Shown here: piece after piece, positions 1-11,600 of the stretch
Layout: the number at the start of each line of letters is the position of its first letter
How positions within the stretch are numbered: the first letter of the stretch is position 1
Assembly: GCA_003254885.1 (NCBI GenBank)
Contig: QANT01007802.1
Location: forward strand, 1-27,600
Reading direction: 5' to 3'
Length of the DNA stretch: 27,600 bases
Source: Purshia tridentata
Taxonomy: Eukaryota; Streptophyta; Magnoliopsida; Rosales; Rosaceae
Made by a program: the position numbers and the translations under genes
Notes under the pieces: model-generated
Seen by the model: only the letters and a program-made list of their open reading frames with translations
Told to the model about the DNA's origin: nothing
The model's database searches: none

Positions 1-1896
1 TTTAATCTTATTCTTGATAAGGTGTAATATTTTAGTGTATAAATTATCAATTAAGATTCATTCTTAAGTTTTAACTTTCATGATATTATTTGAGTCGAGG
101 TTATATTTTAGCTAAAAATTAATTGATAAAAGACCTAAATTTATTGTTTTACTAGAATCTGCATGTGCAAACGATATAACATGATACTTTATGCAATTAA
201 TGTATGTAAAATTGTGTGACTATGATATAGCAACGGACGATTTGAAAGTCGTACGAATTGGCGTTTGTTTATAATTACATGCATATATTATATATCTTGC
301 ATATTTGCATGGGGCCCATAGTTAGGTGGACATGCATGATGGAGATTGGAGACGTCTACTCGATCCTTTGAATTAATGTGTTTGGGAAGTTTGATCGGAA
401 CTGAAGGAAGGTTCCGAGTAGTCGTACACCATTGATATACGCTTTGAGTTTCGATCAGTTTCTGTGGGTTTCACTGTTTCACTGTACTAATTACCTCACA
501 AATTAATCTTTTGCCCTATTACATATATATTAATTATAAGCTAAGCACATGCATCATCCTACATCCTCCCCGGATAATATAAAACTAATAAAAAAATCCG
601 TAAGTGCAATATCTTCTGCTAGATGATTTGTATCTTCATCCCCAACTCCAAATATATAAGAAAATTCAATATCGAGACCTCTCCAATTATTTTAATTAAA
701 AAATCAGTGTCCACTGTGAAAGAGATTAATGGATTAATCAATTGACAAAAAGAAGCTCGATCTTTGTTATTGTTCAGAAAGATGAAGATTCAGAGATAGC
801 TAGCGGTGCTTAATTAAGGGAATTAAGGTCCAGTCCTTAACAATTAATATTATATATATAGGAATGGTTTAGGTCTGTTCTCCCCCGGATTAAACAAGGC
901 CATCTCTATTTATGCACTATTGTGGATAATATATGACCATGAATTGTGCAATGCCACGCACCAAACACTATCCAATCAATAATATATGGTAATATGATCA
1001 TATTTTCATAGATCCAGACATTCTAAAGTCTAAACGGTCGAATAATGATATATTTTATGTTTAAGTCCCGGTCCAAGATAGATAATATATGTCATGAAAG
1101 ACCGCTAGAAATATTATTTTAGCATATAGCAAGGCTAAGCTAGTTATAATATTAGTTTAATGATTGTATATTTATTTTCAACGTTTACGTACAATTATGC
1201 TAATGGAAAAAGTACTTCTATTTTGACAACAAATTAATGGATATAGCTTCGGTAAGTAATAGGTAAATATTTACCACAACATTAATTTCAAGGAGTTATG
1301 GACTCAAAAATTTGGACTAGATCGATTTAATGTTGAAAGGTCAAAAATAAATACTGTAACATCAAGTTCAATTACTGACTGTTGGAAGAAATAGGTGACA
1401 TTAAAAGTAAAAGATGGAATCTGTTTGACCAAGTAAAGGGCTTACCTAATGACATTAACTAATTTATGTAATCAATTATTGTAGGTTTTGTAAACCCTGC
1501 AAGTAACAGAGTTACAGAGGTGGGCGTCACTCTTAACTCTTGAGCTACATGGCGGATCGGCAATGTAGACCCACCAGGCCCATTATCAATGGGCCAAGTG
1601 ATCCGTTGAAATTAAACATGTTGGATTTTCTCTGCCTCCAATTAATGAACCAATTAAACTTGTAATGTACACATGTCGAGGCCCATAATAGTTTATGAAA
1701 TAAAACGGATTATATTTGCAAGCACACAAACAAGTTAGCATTCACCAAAGAGAAAAAACAAAAAAAACAAAAAAAAAAGTCGGCATTTATTGTACATATT
1801 TTGAGACAATAGTGGTCCGTCTGGCACCTTTTTCGGAAAATGATAATTTTTTGAATAGAATACCAAACGCGTCCTAAAAGTCGCAAACATTACCAG
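1..1896. other. AT-rich intergenic DNA downstream of the peroxidase gene
   Basis: No open reading frame or RNA gene that I can support. The stretch is AT-rich with many short TATA-like runs. The only ordered element is an inverted repeat at 1577-1595 (GGCCCATT, 3-nt spacer, AATGGGCC), and an A-rich tract lies near 1751-1779. The last part is probably the 3' untranslated and flanking region of the minus-strand peroxidase gene. Confidence 0.6.
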
Positions 1897-3708
1897 CTAA
1901 TTTTTATTGATATAGCGGCAATCTTTTCTGACCTCTCCTTGGTCCCCCGTAAGCGGGTTGTTCTCGGACAACAAAAGCGCGGCTCTATAAAACTGCTCAA
2001 GGAAATATCCGTTGTCTGAAGCCATCTTCTCCACAAAAGGCAACGTGGATGGGTCCGAGACCAGTTGCTGGTCCACCACAAGTAGGCCCTTGTGGCCCAA
2101 CACGTTCTTGTAGTACATGTTGTCAAGAACCATGGGTGTTTCCCGGTCGTTCCTTGAGTACTCCACTGCTTCCGGGTCGGGTGTCGGATTCGGACACCGC
2201 CCTTTCAGGTACTCGGCATAGTTAGGATCCAATGTTGGATCCACAGTCGGGTAGAGTCTGTGTACCAGATTCACACAGTGAACCCGACCCACAGAGTGAG
2301 CTCCTACGTACATATATGGATTGTATCATTATCGTTTAATTATTGTATGTTTGTATCTATACATGCGATAACAATGAATGGTATTTTAATTATTTTGATT
2401 AGATGGTTGATCAAAATGAAAGGGTTTCCCTTTTAAGTGTTTCTTTATATGAATTATTTTTAGTTGGAGTTTCTTTATATGATTAATTAAATACATTTGA
2501 ATATTGAGTACGTGACATTCATGATCAACACCAAGATCGATAATATAATACATACGTACATACCTAAAAGGGCAACTGTTGCTTCAACATCGATGCCAAT
2601 GGATTGAAAGCGAGAGAGCACCAACGACATGGAATCATTGTGATTAGGAATAAACTCCTCCACAAATGCTGCATAGCTCTCCTTGCTGTCTCTTCGTCCC
2701 GTTTTCATTTCAATGTGTGGCCCTCCCAACTGCAACACATATATATATATATATATTTTTTTTCTTTAAGGGTTTTGTTTGGAAGGAGAGAAAATTAATG
2801 ATACAGAGAAAAAAGTAAAAGAAAAGTAGTGATCCATGATCAGAAAGACATGCATATATACCATGACAATGCCATCTCTTGCAGAAAGAGCGACAACATC
2901 AGCACAAGAAACTGTGAGAGGGCACTCCTTCTCAAGTGCCTCTTTGATTGTGTTTACGTACTTGAAATTTCTCATCCCGAAGCTCCGTGATGTTGCCTTC
3001 TCTGACTCTATGCCATTCACCGATTCTAACAACAGAGACGCGTCACATCCCTGCATGTCATGCATCACAAATCATGAAAATTTTAAGATCTGGTAATGTT
3101 CAAATACTATAAGAACAGTTTTAGAATCACAAATTAACCAAATGAATCCTTAATTTTCAAGCGTCCTTTGCCTAATCAATTACTTGTACTCTAAGGCACA
3201 TTAATTGGTGTTGAATTAATCAATGTATACCTGAACTATGCAATCATGGAAGAGATTTCTAATCCAGGAGACGGCTGTATTGCCATGTTTGTAGTATAGC
3301 TGCTTGACCTCCTGCTTGATGATTTCTTCAGCTTTTGGGCAACTCTGGGAGTAATAGTTTAGCTGCAGCTCACTTTTACCTATATATATACATATGCATG
3401 TCAATCAATCAAAATATACCACATACTGTATACTGAGCTAGGTTACGGTTTCTAACTTTCTTGTAAGATGGGTAACATTCTTTTTATATCGTATAAAAAG
3501 TCTAACGAAGAGAAAATTTTATTATATATATGTATGCATTTTGTGGCTTATAGAAGATGATTAGAAATGTAAATTCAACGAAAGTTGTACAAGTCAATAA
3601 TAGACAATGAAAGATAATAAAATGCATACCAAATTTGAATTGCAAGAGTGCTAAAAGTAGCATAAATATAAAGATGAAGCTTGAGGACAAAGCTTGATAG
3701 GAGGCCAT
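1897..3708 (-). CDS. Class III peroxidase, PER21-like, five exons
   Basis: Secretory haem peroxidase that oxidises phenolics with H2O2 in the cell wall or apoplast. Exons on the minus strand are 3630-3708, 3231-3379, 2862-3050, 2564-2729 and 1897-2303. All four introns are GT-AG and the frame is kept, giving 329 residues, the usual family length. Residues 1 to about 27 form a hydrophobic signal peptide. The distal site is Arg67 and His71 in RNLFHDC, and the proximal haem ligand is His197 in GAHSVGR. All eight conserved cysteines are present (40, 73, 78, 119, 125, 204, 231, 323). The stretches RNDRETPMVLDNMYYKN and NPLTGDQGE match, from memory, Arabidopsis PER21 and its relative PER42 better than typical class III enzymes. 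The start ATG follows a TATA box by about 41 nt. No break is seen. Substrate and tissue cannot be read from sequence. Confidence 0.93.
2739..2756. repeat. (AT)9 microsatellite in peroxidase intron 3
   Basis: A simple AT dinucleotide run inside the third intron, next to the acceptor of exon 4 (exon begins at 2729 on the minus strand). It is followed by a T run on the plus strand. Confidence 0.85.
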
Positions 3709-3748
3709 CTTTGTTAATGGTGTGATGTATTTGAGGTATTGTGCAGGC

Positions 3749-3756
3749 CTTTATAG
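3749..3756 (-). promoter_or_regulatory. TATA box of the peroxidase gene
   Basis: Read on the minus strand this is CTATAAAG, 41 nt upstream of the ATG at 3708. That predicts a very short leader of roughly 10-20 nt. A 16-bp perfect palindrome (GAATTGGATCCAATTC, 3762-3777) lies just upstream of it. Confidence 0.6.
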
Positions 3757-3777
3757 TGGAAGAATTGGATCCAATTC

Positions 3778-6070
3778 ATCAAGTACAAACCCTCTGAGCT
3801 CTCTCCACCCAGCCACTTTCTTTGACCTTTGGATAAATTTGCCCCACGCGCGAAGCCGGCCCACTCAAAGCCAACAGATATTGGGAAGTATAAAAAAAAA
3901 TAAAAGTTTTAGAATTTTCTAGTCAATGATAATATAGAAAAATACCACTTTATTATTTTATGTTTAATTGATGCTAAGAATTTAATTAATAAACGACAAA
4001 TGAAAACTCTTCCAAAAGAAGCAAAGAATAAACTAATTAGGGACTAAAGAGTGACGTCCGAGAAATGTAAGAGAGTAGTAGGAGACTGGTTGTTTACTTG
4101 TTTGTGTCTCATCTTTGGCCTTTATACTTTATAGAGAAAAGGGGTTATAATTGGACTCTTTTGTGTTGTTAACACATCATTTTTAGTTCTAAAAATTATA
4201 TTGGAAATAATTTAATAAATACTTATATGAATATACAACACCAAAGATTATATTGACTTAATGGAAAATTAGTCTAAAGGCCTATACATGGCCATACTTA
4301 GCCTAAATGCCAAAAAGTTTCAAAATTTCATGAGGCCTTTTGAACTCTCTACCTCAGCAATTGAAGATTAAAGTATCAAACCAAAATAAGTATATTTTCC
4401 TACAGCAACAAAACAACAAAGGAAGTTGATTAAGACAAAAACTACAAGACAAGCAACAAGACTAAAGCATCACATGCAAAAGATAAAAGCTACCAAAGAA
4501 ACTTATACTCCGTATAAAAATAATTTTTTCGACACTTATACTCCGTATGAGATTATACTTCGAAGAATTAGCTAAGGATAATGGCAGGTAAGCCATTTTT
4601 TAGGAGAGCTTCCTTCTCGGTGCTCAGTCTAGGAGAAGAGAAAGAATTGAATCCCTCTCACGAACCCCTAAGAGGCTAAGATCATAGAAGTAATGCTTAA
4701 CAGAGGAAGAATATGAATGGATCATAAATAGGATGGAGGATTAGATAGCATTGAATAGCACTGAAAACAAAGCATTGATGGACAATAGTTGAGCACAAAG
4801 CTAGCTTATCATCTGAACAATACATCCAAACTGTCCAATTTCAGAAAAGAACAAAGAGGAGAGGACCCTACTATGTAAGGAACATTTATTCATTGAATAT
4901 GAATACATGGGCACTGCAGTCTTTTAACACGAGACATATCCTTTTGGCCAACATAAATGTAGAAGACGTTCTTCAATCTAATTCAAGGTGGTTGGTTCTA
5001 AATTTTTAAGTACCAAATGTCTTATTAAGGATTTTGATTGTTGAATTGATTTTACATTGCATATAAAGCTACCAAAAAAATACATGAATAAACTAAGCCT
5101 TTGTTTTGTTCCACACAGCTGTCCAAATTAAATGGATAATGCAAGAAAAAGGGATATGTTTTTTTGTTTGTTTTTGGGTCAATAGAAGAAGGGATTATAT
5201 ATGGTTGAGAAAATCTTTGGTGGGTGGCAAAATCTCTTGAATACGTTAGGTTGTAAGATACATACATAGAGAACATTATGTCAAACACTTAAAAGGGCCT
5301 AATTGGATTAATATTTCTTATAGAGTTTTCAATGCACATATGAGTGTGTTTCGGATTTTGGGGTGGCACATAAAATTATTTATTTGTAATATGAAAGTTT
5401 TTAATTGATAAGAAAGGAAAATGTCAGTTTTATATGAGAAAATGGAACTTATACAACGAATTAGGATAAATTCTTCGCGATAATTAAATTGAAGGTTAAT
5501 ATTAGCATCTGAAGTTGGATTTTCAATTCATGTTAATAATCATTGCTATCAAATGTTAGTGGATTGGATTCAATTTAAAGCCACTAAGTATTTCTCAGCC
5601 ACTAGTAGAGATTAAGGAATAGAATATCGTATGGATTTGTCATTTTAGTTGAAATTTCATATTTAATTAATAAAAGGCTTAAAAGCACAAGTTGTGGATA
5701 TGGCTAATATATTGATGAGTGTCCTAGCTATTGCTTCAGATAAGAAAATTGATTATTTATTTGAAAATTTCAAATTATGGCACTTGCAATTTTAGTCGTT
5801 AAGGATATTTATTTTTAAATTTGAAGTTTTGAGTTTGAGTTTCTTTTCTCAATATTGCTGGATAAAAAAAGAAAGAAAAGAGATAACATGTTTTTGACTA
5901 TATTATTATATGATATGTTTGGTGATGCATTAAACTAAAACTCTTTTTAAAACCCTTAATAATTGAGTTATGCACATTATATGTCATTCCATTTGATAAA
6001 CTTATATAACAACTTTTTTAGCAGAGAAATGTGGTAGGTGATGATGTAGACGAGCAAACATGAAAAGGCC
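3778..6070. other. AT-rich intergenic DNA, no gene seen
   Basis: I find no coding exon here. The short open frames (for example at 5052-5288) have no recognisable protein signature and lie in low-complexity AT-rich sequence. A 15-bp direct repeat containing TACTCCGTAT lies at 4501-4548. The stretch 4580-4920 is less AT-rich and could be old transposon debris, but I recognise no domain or terminal repeat. Confidence 0.5.
4501..4548. repeat. 15-bp direct repeat ACTTATACTCCGTAT
   Basis: Two identical copies, at 4501-4515 and 4534-4548, separated by an AT-rich 18-nt spacer. The CTCCGTA core resembles ends of some small plant transposons, but no opposing inverted copy was found, so the origin is open. 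Confidence 0.7.
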
Positions 6071-6244
6071 TTGGGCCTATTAGGTCGACACCAATCAATC
6101 CAGCTGCTTGGGCCCTTTCAAGGTCCTTCAACCCATGAGGCCCAATTTAACTGGGCCACATCTTGATTCAAAACTGTATAAAGGCCCAAATAGAATAAGC
6201 CTAGACTAGAGTATAATATGGGTATCTCAAAGCAAAAGCCCTAA
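6071..6244 (+). promoter_or_regulatory. Site II-type promoter-like cluster with TATA box
   Basis: The segment has GGGCC/GGCCC boxes at 6073-6077, 6110-6114, 6138-6144 (AGGCCCA), 6152-6157 (TGGGCC) and 6182-6188 (AGGCCCA). A TATA-like TATAAAG lies near 6177-6183, and a telo-box-like AGCCCTAA sits near 6237-6244. In plants, Site II (TCP-bound) plus telo-box motifs are typical of promoters of growth and translation genes. No good coding region follows, so it may be an orphan promoter or part of a retroelement LTR. Confidence 0.35.
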
Positions 6245-6985
6245 GCAGCCACATGAGATCACAAGCCCAACATGGAATTGGAATATGTCTTGGGATCTTT
6301 GGCTGAAACGAGGCAGCTCCTTGTTATTCCTTCTCAAAAATGCTATTCCTTTTGAGTTTATCCTCTTGAAAAATGCTAGCATAAGTATCTACTTGTAATA
6401 ATTTTTGATTGAATAGATCTTGTATTATAGGCTTTATTAGACAAATACTAAGCTAAAAAATTAAACTGTCGGGAAATAAGTCAACAATGTATATCAATAT
6501 ATCATGTTTCACTATGCTAATAATGCATATCAAACTCACAACCTCCTCACGCGAATAGGCAAAGAGAGGAGCACATATGTACATCTCTACTCTCCAATTC
6601 TCCATCCTAGAAACCAACAATTGCAGTGGGCAATCAGAGCATGAGATTCCAAACTCAAAATATATTGCAAACAAGTTTATGATATCATGCAAGACAATTG
6701 ATGAACCCAAAAGTCTTTGGGATGAGATTGAGTTAATAAATTTAATACGAGTAAAAGCGAAGTGTGGTGATGAATTCTTTGTTAATTGGCTATTCCACGT
6801 ACAGATGCATTATTAGCCACTGATATCACTATTATTTTAGAGGTCAAAACAGAAACATTAATGAAAAAACAGGTGCTTTTGCCTTGCAGTCCTTTACATA
6901 TTTTCCTGTAAACCAAACAATCTCTTTAGTAGCGCTGTATTAATTGTTATGGGGAAAATTGAAATGCTAGTCATTGCAGTTTTCA
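6245..6985. other. Gene-poor stretch, possible degenerate retroelement
   Basis: Downstream of the promoter-like cluster there is no clear gene. An open frame at 6577-6816 on the plus strand has a weakly gag-like stretch (KSLWDEIELINLI). Before it lies GGCAATCAGAGC at about 6629-6640, which resembles the TGGTATCAGAGC primer-binding site of Copia elements. Long terminal repeats could not be matched up, so this is only a hint. The last part may be the 3' untranslated region of the DUF1685 gene. Confidence 0.25.
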
Positions 6986-7900
6986 TCAAGATTCCTGGTG
7001 AACTTCAGAAGCAACAGTTCTAGCCCAGAACCTCAGATGCTTCTTCATGTCAGCAGCAGCAGAGACCCTTGGCAGCCTCAGATTCAGCAATGGCGAATCG
7101 GGTCTCTTTATAAGCCATGCCTCCGATAAATATGGCCTCAGCACTCCAACTTCATCACCACCATCTTTAGTTGCTACTTGATCAACAGCAGTAGTACTAG
7201 AATTCTGTAGCTCTCCAACTCCAAGTCTCTGCAGGCCAGGCACTAAGCTCATCATTCTTGGGCTCAAGTTTTCTTTCTTGAAAGTGAAGCCTAAATCCAT
7301 GAACCCTTTAACTTCTTCAAGTTCTAGCTCCCCCAAGCTCCTGCAGCTCATGGACTTCTGCAGCTTCCTGGCTGCAGCTGCAGGGGATGATGATGATTAT
7401 GCTGATGAATTAGACCGAAGTAACATCAATCTGTTGGCCAAAATTTTTAGTCTTGTAATTGGTTTTTTGTTCTGCTGTTTAAATTGATCCTTCTCATCAT
7501 CATCATATTCTTCATTATTGGAATCATCATCCTAGTGATTGTTGCCAGCATATGCATGAAAATTGAGAAACAGAGAACAAAATGAAACAGAGATCTGAGA
7601 ACAGATGATTTAATATTAAGCTTTAATTACCTGTGGAGTAGCACACATTTGTGGTGAGTCTGATGGGTTTTGTTGGTGTAACAGAGAAGAGAAATCCGCT
7701 GATGAGATCTCTTCGTCTGTAAGAGGTGACAAGGAGAGGTTGGATGATGGGTATGTGAAAGAACTTGCGATGATGGACTGCTGAGGTGTTTCAGTGCTTT
7801 TGGGGTCATCATGTAATGAGATGGGTTCTGAGAAGAGAATGGTTTGGTGAAACCAAAGACGATCTATGGCTCCTATAAGACATAAGTAATTATCAGCCAT
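6986..7900 (-). CDS. DUF1685-family protein with an in-frame stop in one splice model
   Basis: Plant-specific family of unknown function. Exon 1 is 7631-7900 (90 codons, containing DRLWFHQTILFSEP) and ends at CAG|GTAATT in phase 0. Two models follow. Model A uses an acceptor at 7532 (99-nt intron) and opens an acidic then basic stretch (DDDSNNEEYDDDEK, then KKPITRLKILANRLMLLRS) in frame with the conserved domain. It meets a TAA at 7397-7399 inside a serine run. Model B splices to 7357 (273-nt intron, phase 0), skips the stop and gives 213 residues. Both share the conserved part: KSMSCRSLGELELEEVKGF, then MDLGFTF, and a C-terminal DMKKHLRFWARTVA. The pattern LxxEExxxxxDLGF...LRFWA is what I recall of DUF1685. 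A one-base change (Ser TCA to TAA) would explain the stop in model A, so the gene may be disrupted, polymorphic or simply spliced as B. Confidence 0.72.
7397..7399 (-). other. In-frame TAA in the DUF1685 gene
   Basis: On the minus strand the codons around it read AAT TCA TCA GCA TAA TCA TCA TCA TCC. The frame is open for 44 codons upstream, back to a good acceptor, and for the whole conserved domain downstream. A single substitution in the serine tract is the simplest cause. It is harmless if the 273-nt intron is the one used. Confidence 0.75.
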
Positions 7901-8618
7901 GGAGTATGGAGACTACTTGGAGGAAGAGAGATAGAGAGAGATGATTACAAAAGAAATCTAGCTAAGTGTATACATATAGTGGTAGGTTGTGGTTGTGGAA
8001 ATAACAAAAAATAAGTGTAGCAAATGATTATTGAGGATGTGGTCAGGAGTCATGGATTCTCCTAACTCCACACCTTTAACAATCAGTAAATGACAAAATA
8101 TTTTAGAGCCAATCTGTTGAAACGAATTAATACAAAAAAATTCATGGCCAGGTCCAATTTTTCATTCGTATGTCCAACTGGGTCACATAGAGCCACAATA
8201 GTGGGATCCTAGGACTTTTAAGTTTAAGCCTATCCAAGTTGCTATATTAGATTCTTCTATCCCTATTCTTTAGTTTGTTGCATGAATCGTTACTTACATT
8301 CAAGGAAACATGTGCAGTTTGTCAAGGTTGGTAGTAAGCTGCCATACAATCACTACAAGATAAATTGTAGGAAAAAAATTTCCATGCATGTATTATCCAT
8401 GGATTTAATTGGACTAATATAATCCAATCTGCAGCCTAATCGTGCCAAAGCATTCAAAGAATTGAAGTCCTAAACTATTTTCGTCTAGTCGATGCAAAAT
8501 AATGGTTTGCTAATTTACAAACAAATGGGGCTGTACAAAAGCGGCCATCACAGAGTTTGCAGAGAAGCTGACCTCCAGCCATTAACCCTCCTATATAATC
8601 AGAGCATTCTGGTTCTAC
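7901..8618. other. Intergenic region between DUF1685 promoter and MLO3-like 3' end
   Basis: Holds the 5' side of the DUF1685 gene (GA-rich on the plus strand at 7911-7941, so a CT-rich leader on the minus strand, with a weak TATA-like stretch near 7972-7979) and the 3' flank of the MLO3-like gene. No other gene is visible. Confidence 0.5.
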
Positions 8619-11600
8619 TCATATCCCATAATCGCCGTTTCTTCTGAAACCCCTTGATGAGTTTTCCTCTAGTTCTACAATTTCTTCTCTGGAGTCCCAT
8701 CTGTTCGAGAAATGGGCACCTTCTAATGGTCTTCTAAAACCCCTTGATGAGCTTCCCTGATCTGGTTCTACTATATCATCTCTGATCTCCAATGTACTTT
8801 CAGCTGGTCTAGAAGTTGGTCTTATATAAGAAGCGAATGCTGAAAAACTATTCCTCACGGAGCTCCATTCTGAGGAGAAAGATGTGCGTGCAGATTGTGG
8901 AAGTTGTTGCTCTTCCTTCTTCCTTCTCTTCCTCACTTCAGAATGCCACTGCTTTAAAATGCCTGCCATTTGGTCTTCTAGTATCTTACCCTTGAACTGT
9001 GAACCCATCTGTGTATATTTATAAACAACCCTTCAGATATCAACTGAGTTTGATCCTTAAAATGCATTTGGTCAAAACTGAAAGCTCTTGTCAATGTTGC
9101 CACGAGCTTATAAACAAAATTTCAGATATACTTTACCTGTGTCACAAGTGCATAGAGAGGAAGAGTAATATAGCTGCAGAGGACTTGGACTGTCACCCTG
9201 AGAAATCAAAGGCATTTAAAATCACTTTTTAGAATAATAAAATAAGTTGTGAAGTGATCAGAATGAAAAAAGTCTTACGCTAAGACAATCCTTGTAATAA
9301 TGATCACAGTGTGCTCGTGGTAGCAAGACTTGAACCCGAATTGGACCTAAGAAGTAAGAGCAAGGAGAATTAAAACCATAAGATGAAAATTCTGTCATAA
9401 GATATGCAAAATTTCAAAATGTTGAATTATGAAAAATATTAAAGAATGGGGAAGAAAGCTTACTGTAACCCAAATGAAGAAGGCAAGTTCAAAGGCATTC
9501 TGCAAGGTACAAAGAAAGTAATATTAGTCCAATTAATGTTACACACAGTAATATTAGGGAATTAGGGTCTACTAAGTAAGAAATTATAATTAAATTTTCC
9601 TTCATTATGATATGAGGGAGGGCATACCACGAAGAGAGTATAATGTAGCAGCACTAAGACAAATCTTGGTTTCCTGAACCAGAAGAGGTCATCGCTTAGT
9701 CGAACGAGAGGTGTTCCAACGATTACACTGTTCTGTTGATTAATTTGAAGGGCCATTTTTGCTACAATATATTCAAGTTTGGTTCCTAGAACCAGCACCA
9801 CCTAAAAAGAGAAGTTAATGATTGTATTTGAAACAGAGGAATTTATATACTAGACATACATACAGGTATACAATATACTTACCAAGAGTGGAACATAGGA
9901 TAGCCAGAGATATACATGCCAACCTGGTAAGAGTTCAAACAAATGCCATGAAATAACATTTCTCAATCTCAATCTCAATCTCAACACAAACTAGAATGAA
10001 ATACACACAATAAGCGAGAAGAATTCTTACCATACACATCCACCAGCATAAAAATGGCTACTACAAACCACATTAAAGGGCTGTGAAGAGAAGACAGCAC
10101 ATCAAGTTTGTCAATCAACAATAACTCGGATAAAACATGTAAGATTAGTGTAATTTTCTACAATAAGTTAATAACCATAAAAATAATGCATCATAAAGAA
10201 TCAACAAACCTGATGCCAACCAAGATCTTGAAATCTTCCTCCAAGGATCTCTGTATGTATTTTTGGAAATCGAAGTTGTTGTGCCTGTTTGACAGGTGAG
10301 CCTGCAGAAAAATTCATTAGCAATAGGTTTAATTGATTCCATCAAAAAAGACTTTTCCCATCAAATAGTTATCAAAATGGTCTGGTTGAGCTTGAGTTCA
10401 TTTACCGATATGAAACCGTGTCTCAAGGTGAGGTAGTCAACCTTTGCTACAGAATTGTAGAACTGCCTTAAAAAACATTTCTGCTCCATTTCACAAGCAT
10501 CCAAAACTAAGTCATTAGAAATGTACTTATTCTCTGCTAGTGTTAAACTCCCATTTCAAGATGATCAAAGGGACTCACAATCCATAGATGAAACAATGTC
10601 TCTGTGCAAGAATCCATGTGCCGTCTTCCAAATGTTGTTTGTCTAGTAATTCTGAATCGATTTGGGTCTGCACACTAACAGAGTGTCAGTAAGTAGCCAA
10701 GCAAATGTAACCAAAAATATATAGCTCAGTTTCATTATTGGACTTCTTTTCTTTGTGGTTAGGATTATTATATAACAACTGTAAATCCCACAAAATTGAA
10801 AAAAAGAAAAACAAACACACATTCTGTTTTCAATGCACAGTGTCTAGATTGGCTGCATGCTTTTTTTGGGATATTTCCAGTCTACATTTCTGACTTATTA
10901 CCATCAAATACATGCATGGCACGGTGCCATAAGGCTCCTCTTTAGAAAGAGAAGAAAAAGTTCCAGAAATATGTATAAATTTTTTCTAACCAGGTGACGT
11001 AAACTAAGATTGAAAAGTTTTCACTTCAAACGTACGTCTTAGAAAGCTCAGTTATTATAAAGTCTTTCTGAACCAGTCGCAGCCAAAGAAAGGTATAAAA
11101 TAACGGTGTAATAATAAAGTAAAGTAAAATAATGGCAAAACCATATGCAGCCACGGTCGTGTGAAGTGCAAGACTTTCCAATCACAGGTGGCTCAGGCCC
11201 ACAGAGAACCACAAAAAAAAAAGACAGACTTTGCAACCACTTGATGATATTTTAAGGTCTTTATATAATTGTTTGAAATATAAAAATATGTAGCAGTCTT
11301 TCTAAGACATCAACTTTTTAGAGTCGGTTATCTAACCTACCAATATAAAAATAATATTAAAGTTCAATAAAACCATATTAAGAATCTAAGAACAATTCCT
11401 TCTTTCCCCTTATAGTTATGGATCATGGACAATTGGTTGATAAATTAATGTACCTTTAGGTGGATTTCGACTTTTTTTTCACAATAAAACTGCAGAACGA
11501 AACTACTTGAACCACATTTATGAATCATATTGGAGATCACATATAGGTGAAAACCATGAAATGTATTTATATAGGTGGGTGATGTGGTCCTTAAAATATC

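Noticed and set aside
6577..6816. Retrotransposon gag gene
   Set aside because: Only a short weak resemblance. Both LTRs and any reverse transcriptase are missing, so I list it as a hint and not as a gene.
7358..7415. A very short extra intron in the DUF1685 gene that would remove the stop codon
   Set aside because: The only nearby donor would give introns of 48 nt (in frame) or 58 nt (out of frame), below the usual minimum for plant introns.
9300..9350. tRNA-like T-arm (minus strand GGGTTCAAGTC) near 9330
   Set aside because: It lies in exon 13 of the MLO3-like gene, coding for FGFKSCYHE, and no cloverleaf can be formed around it.
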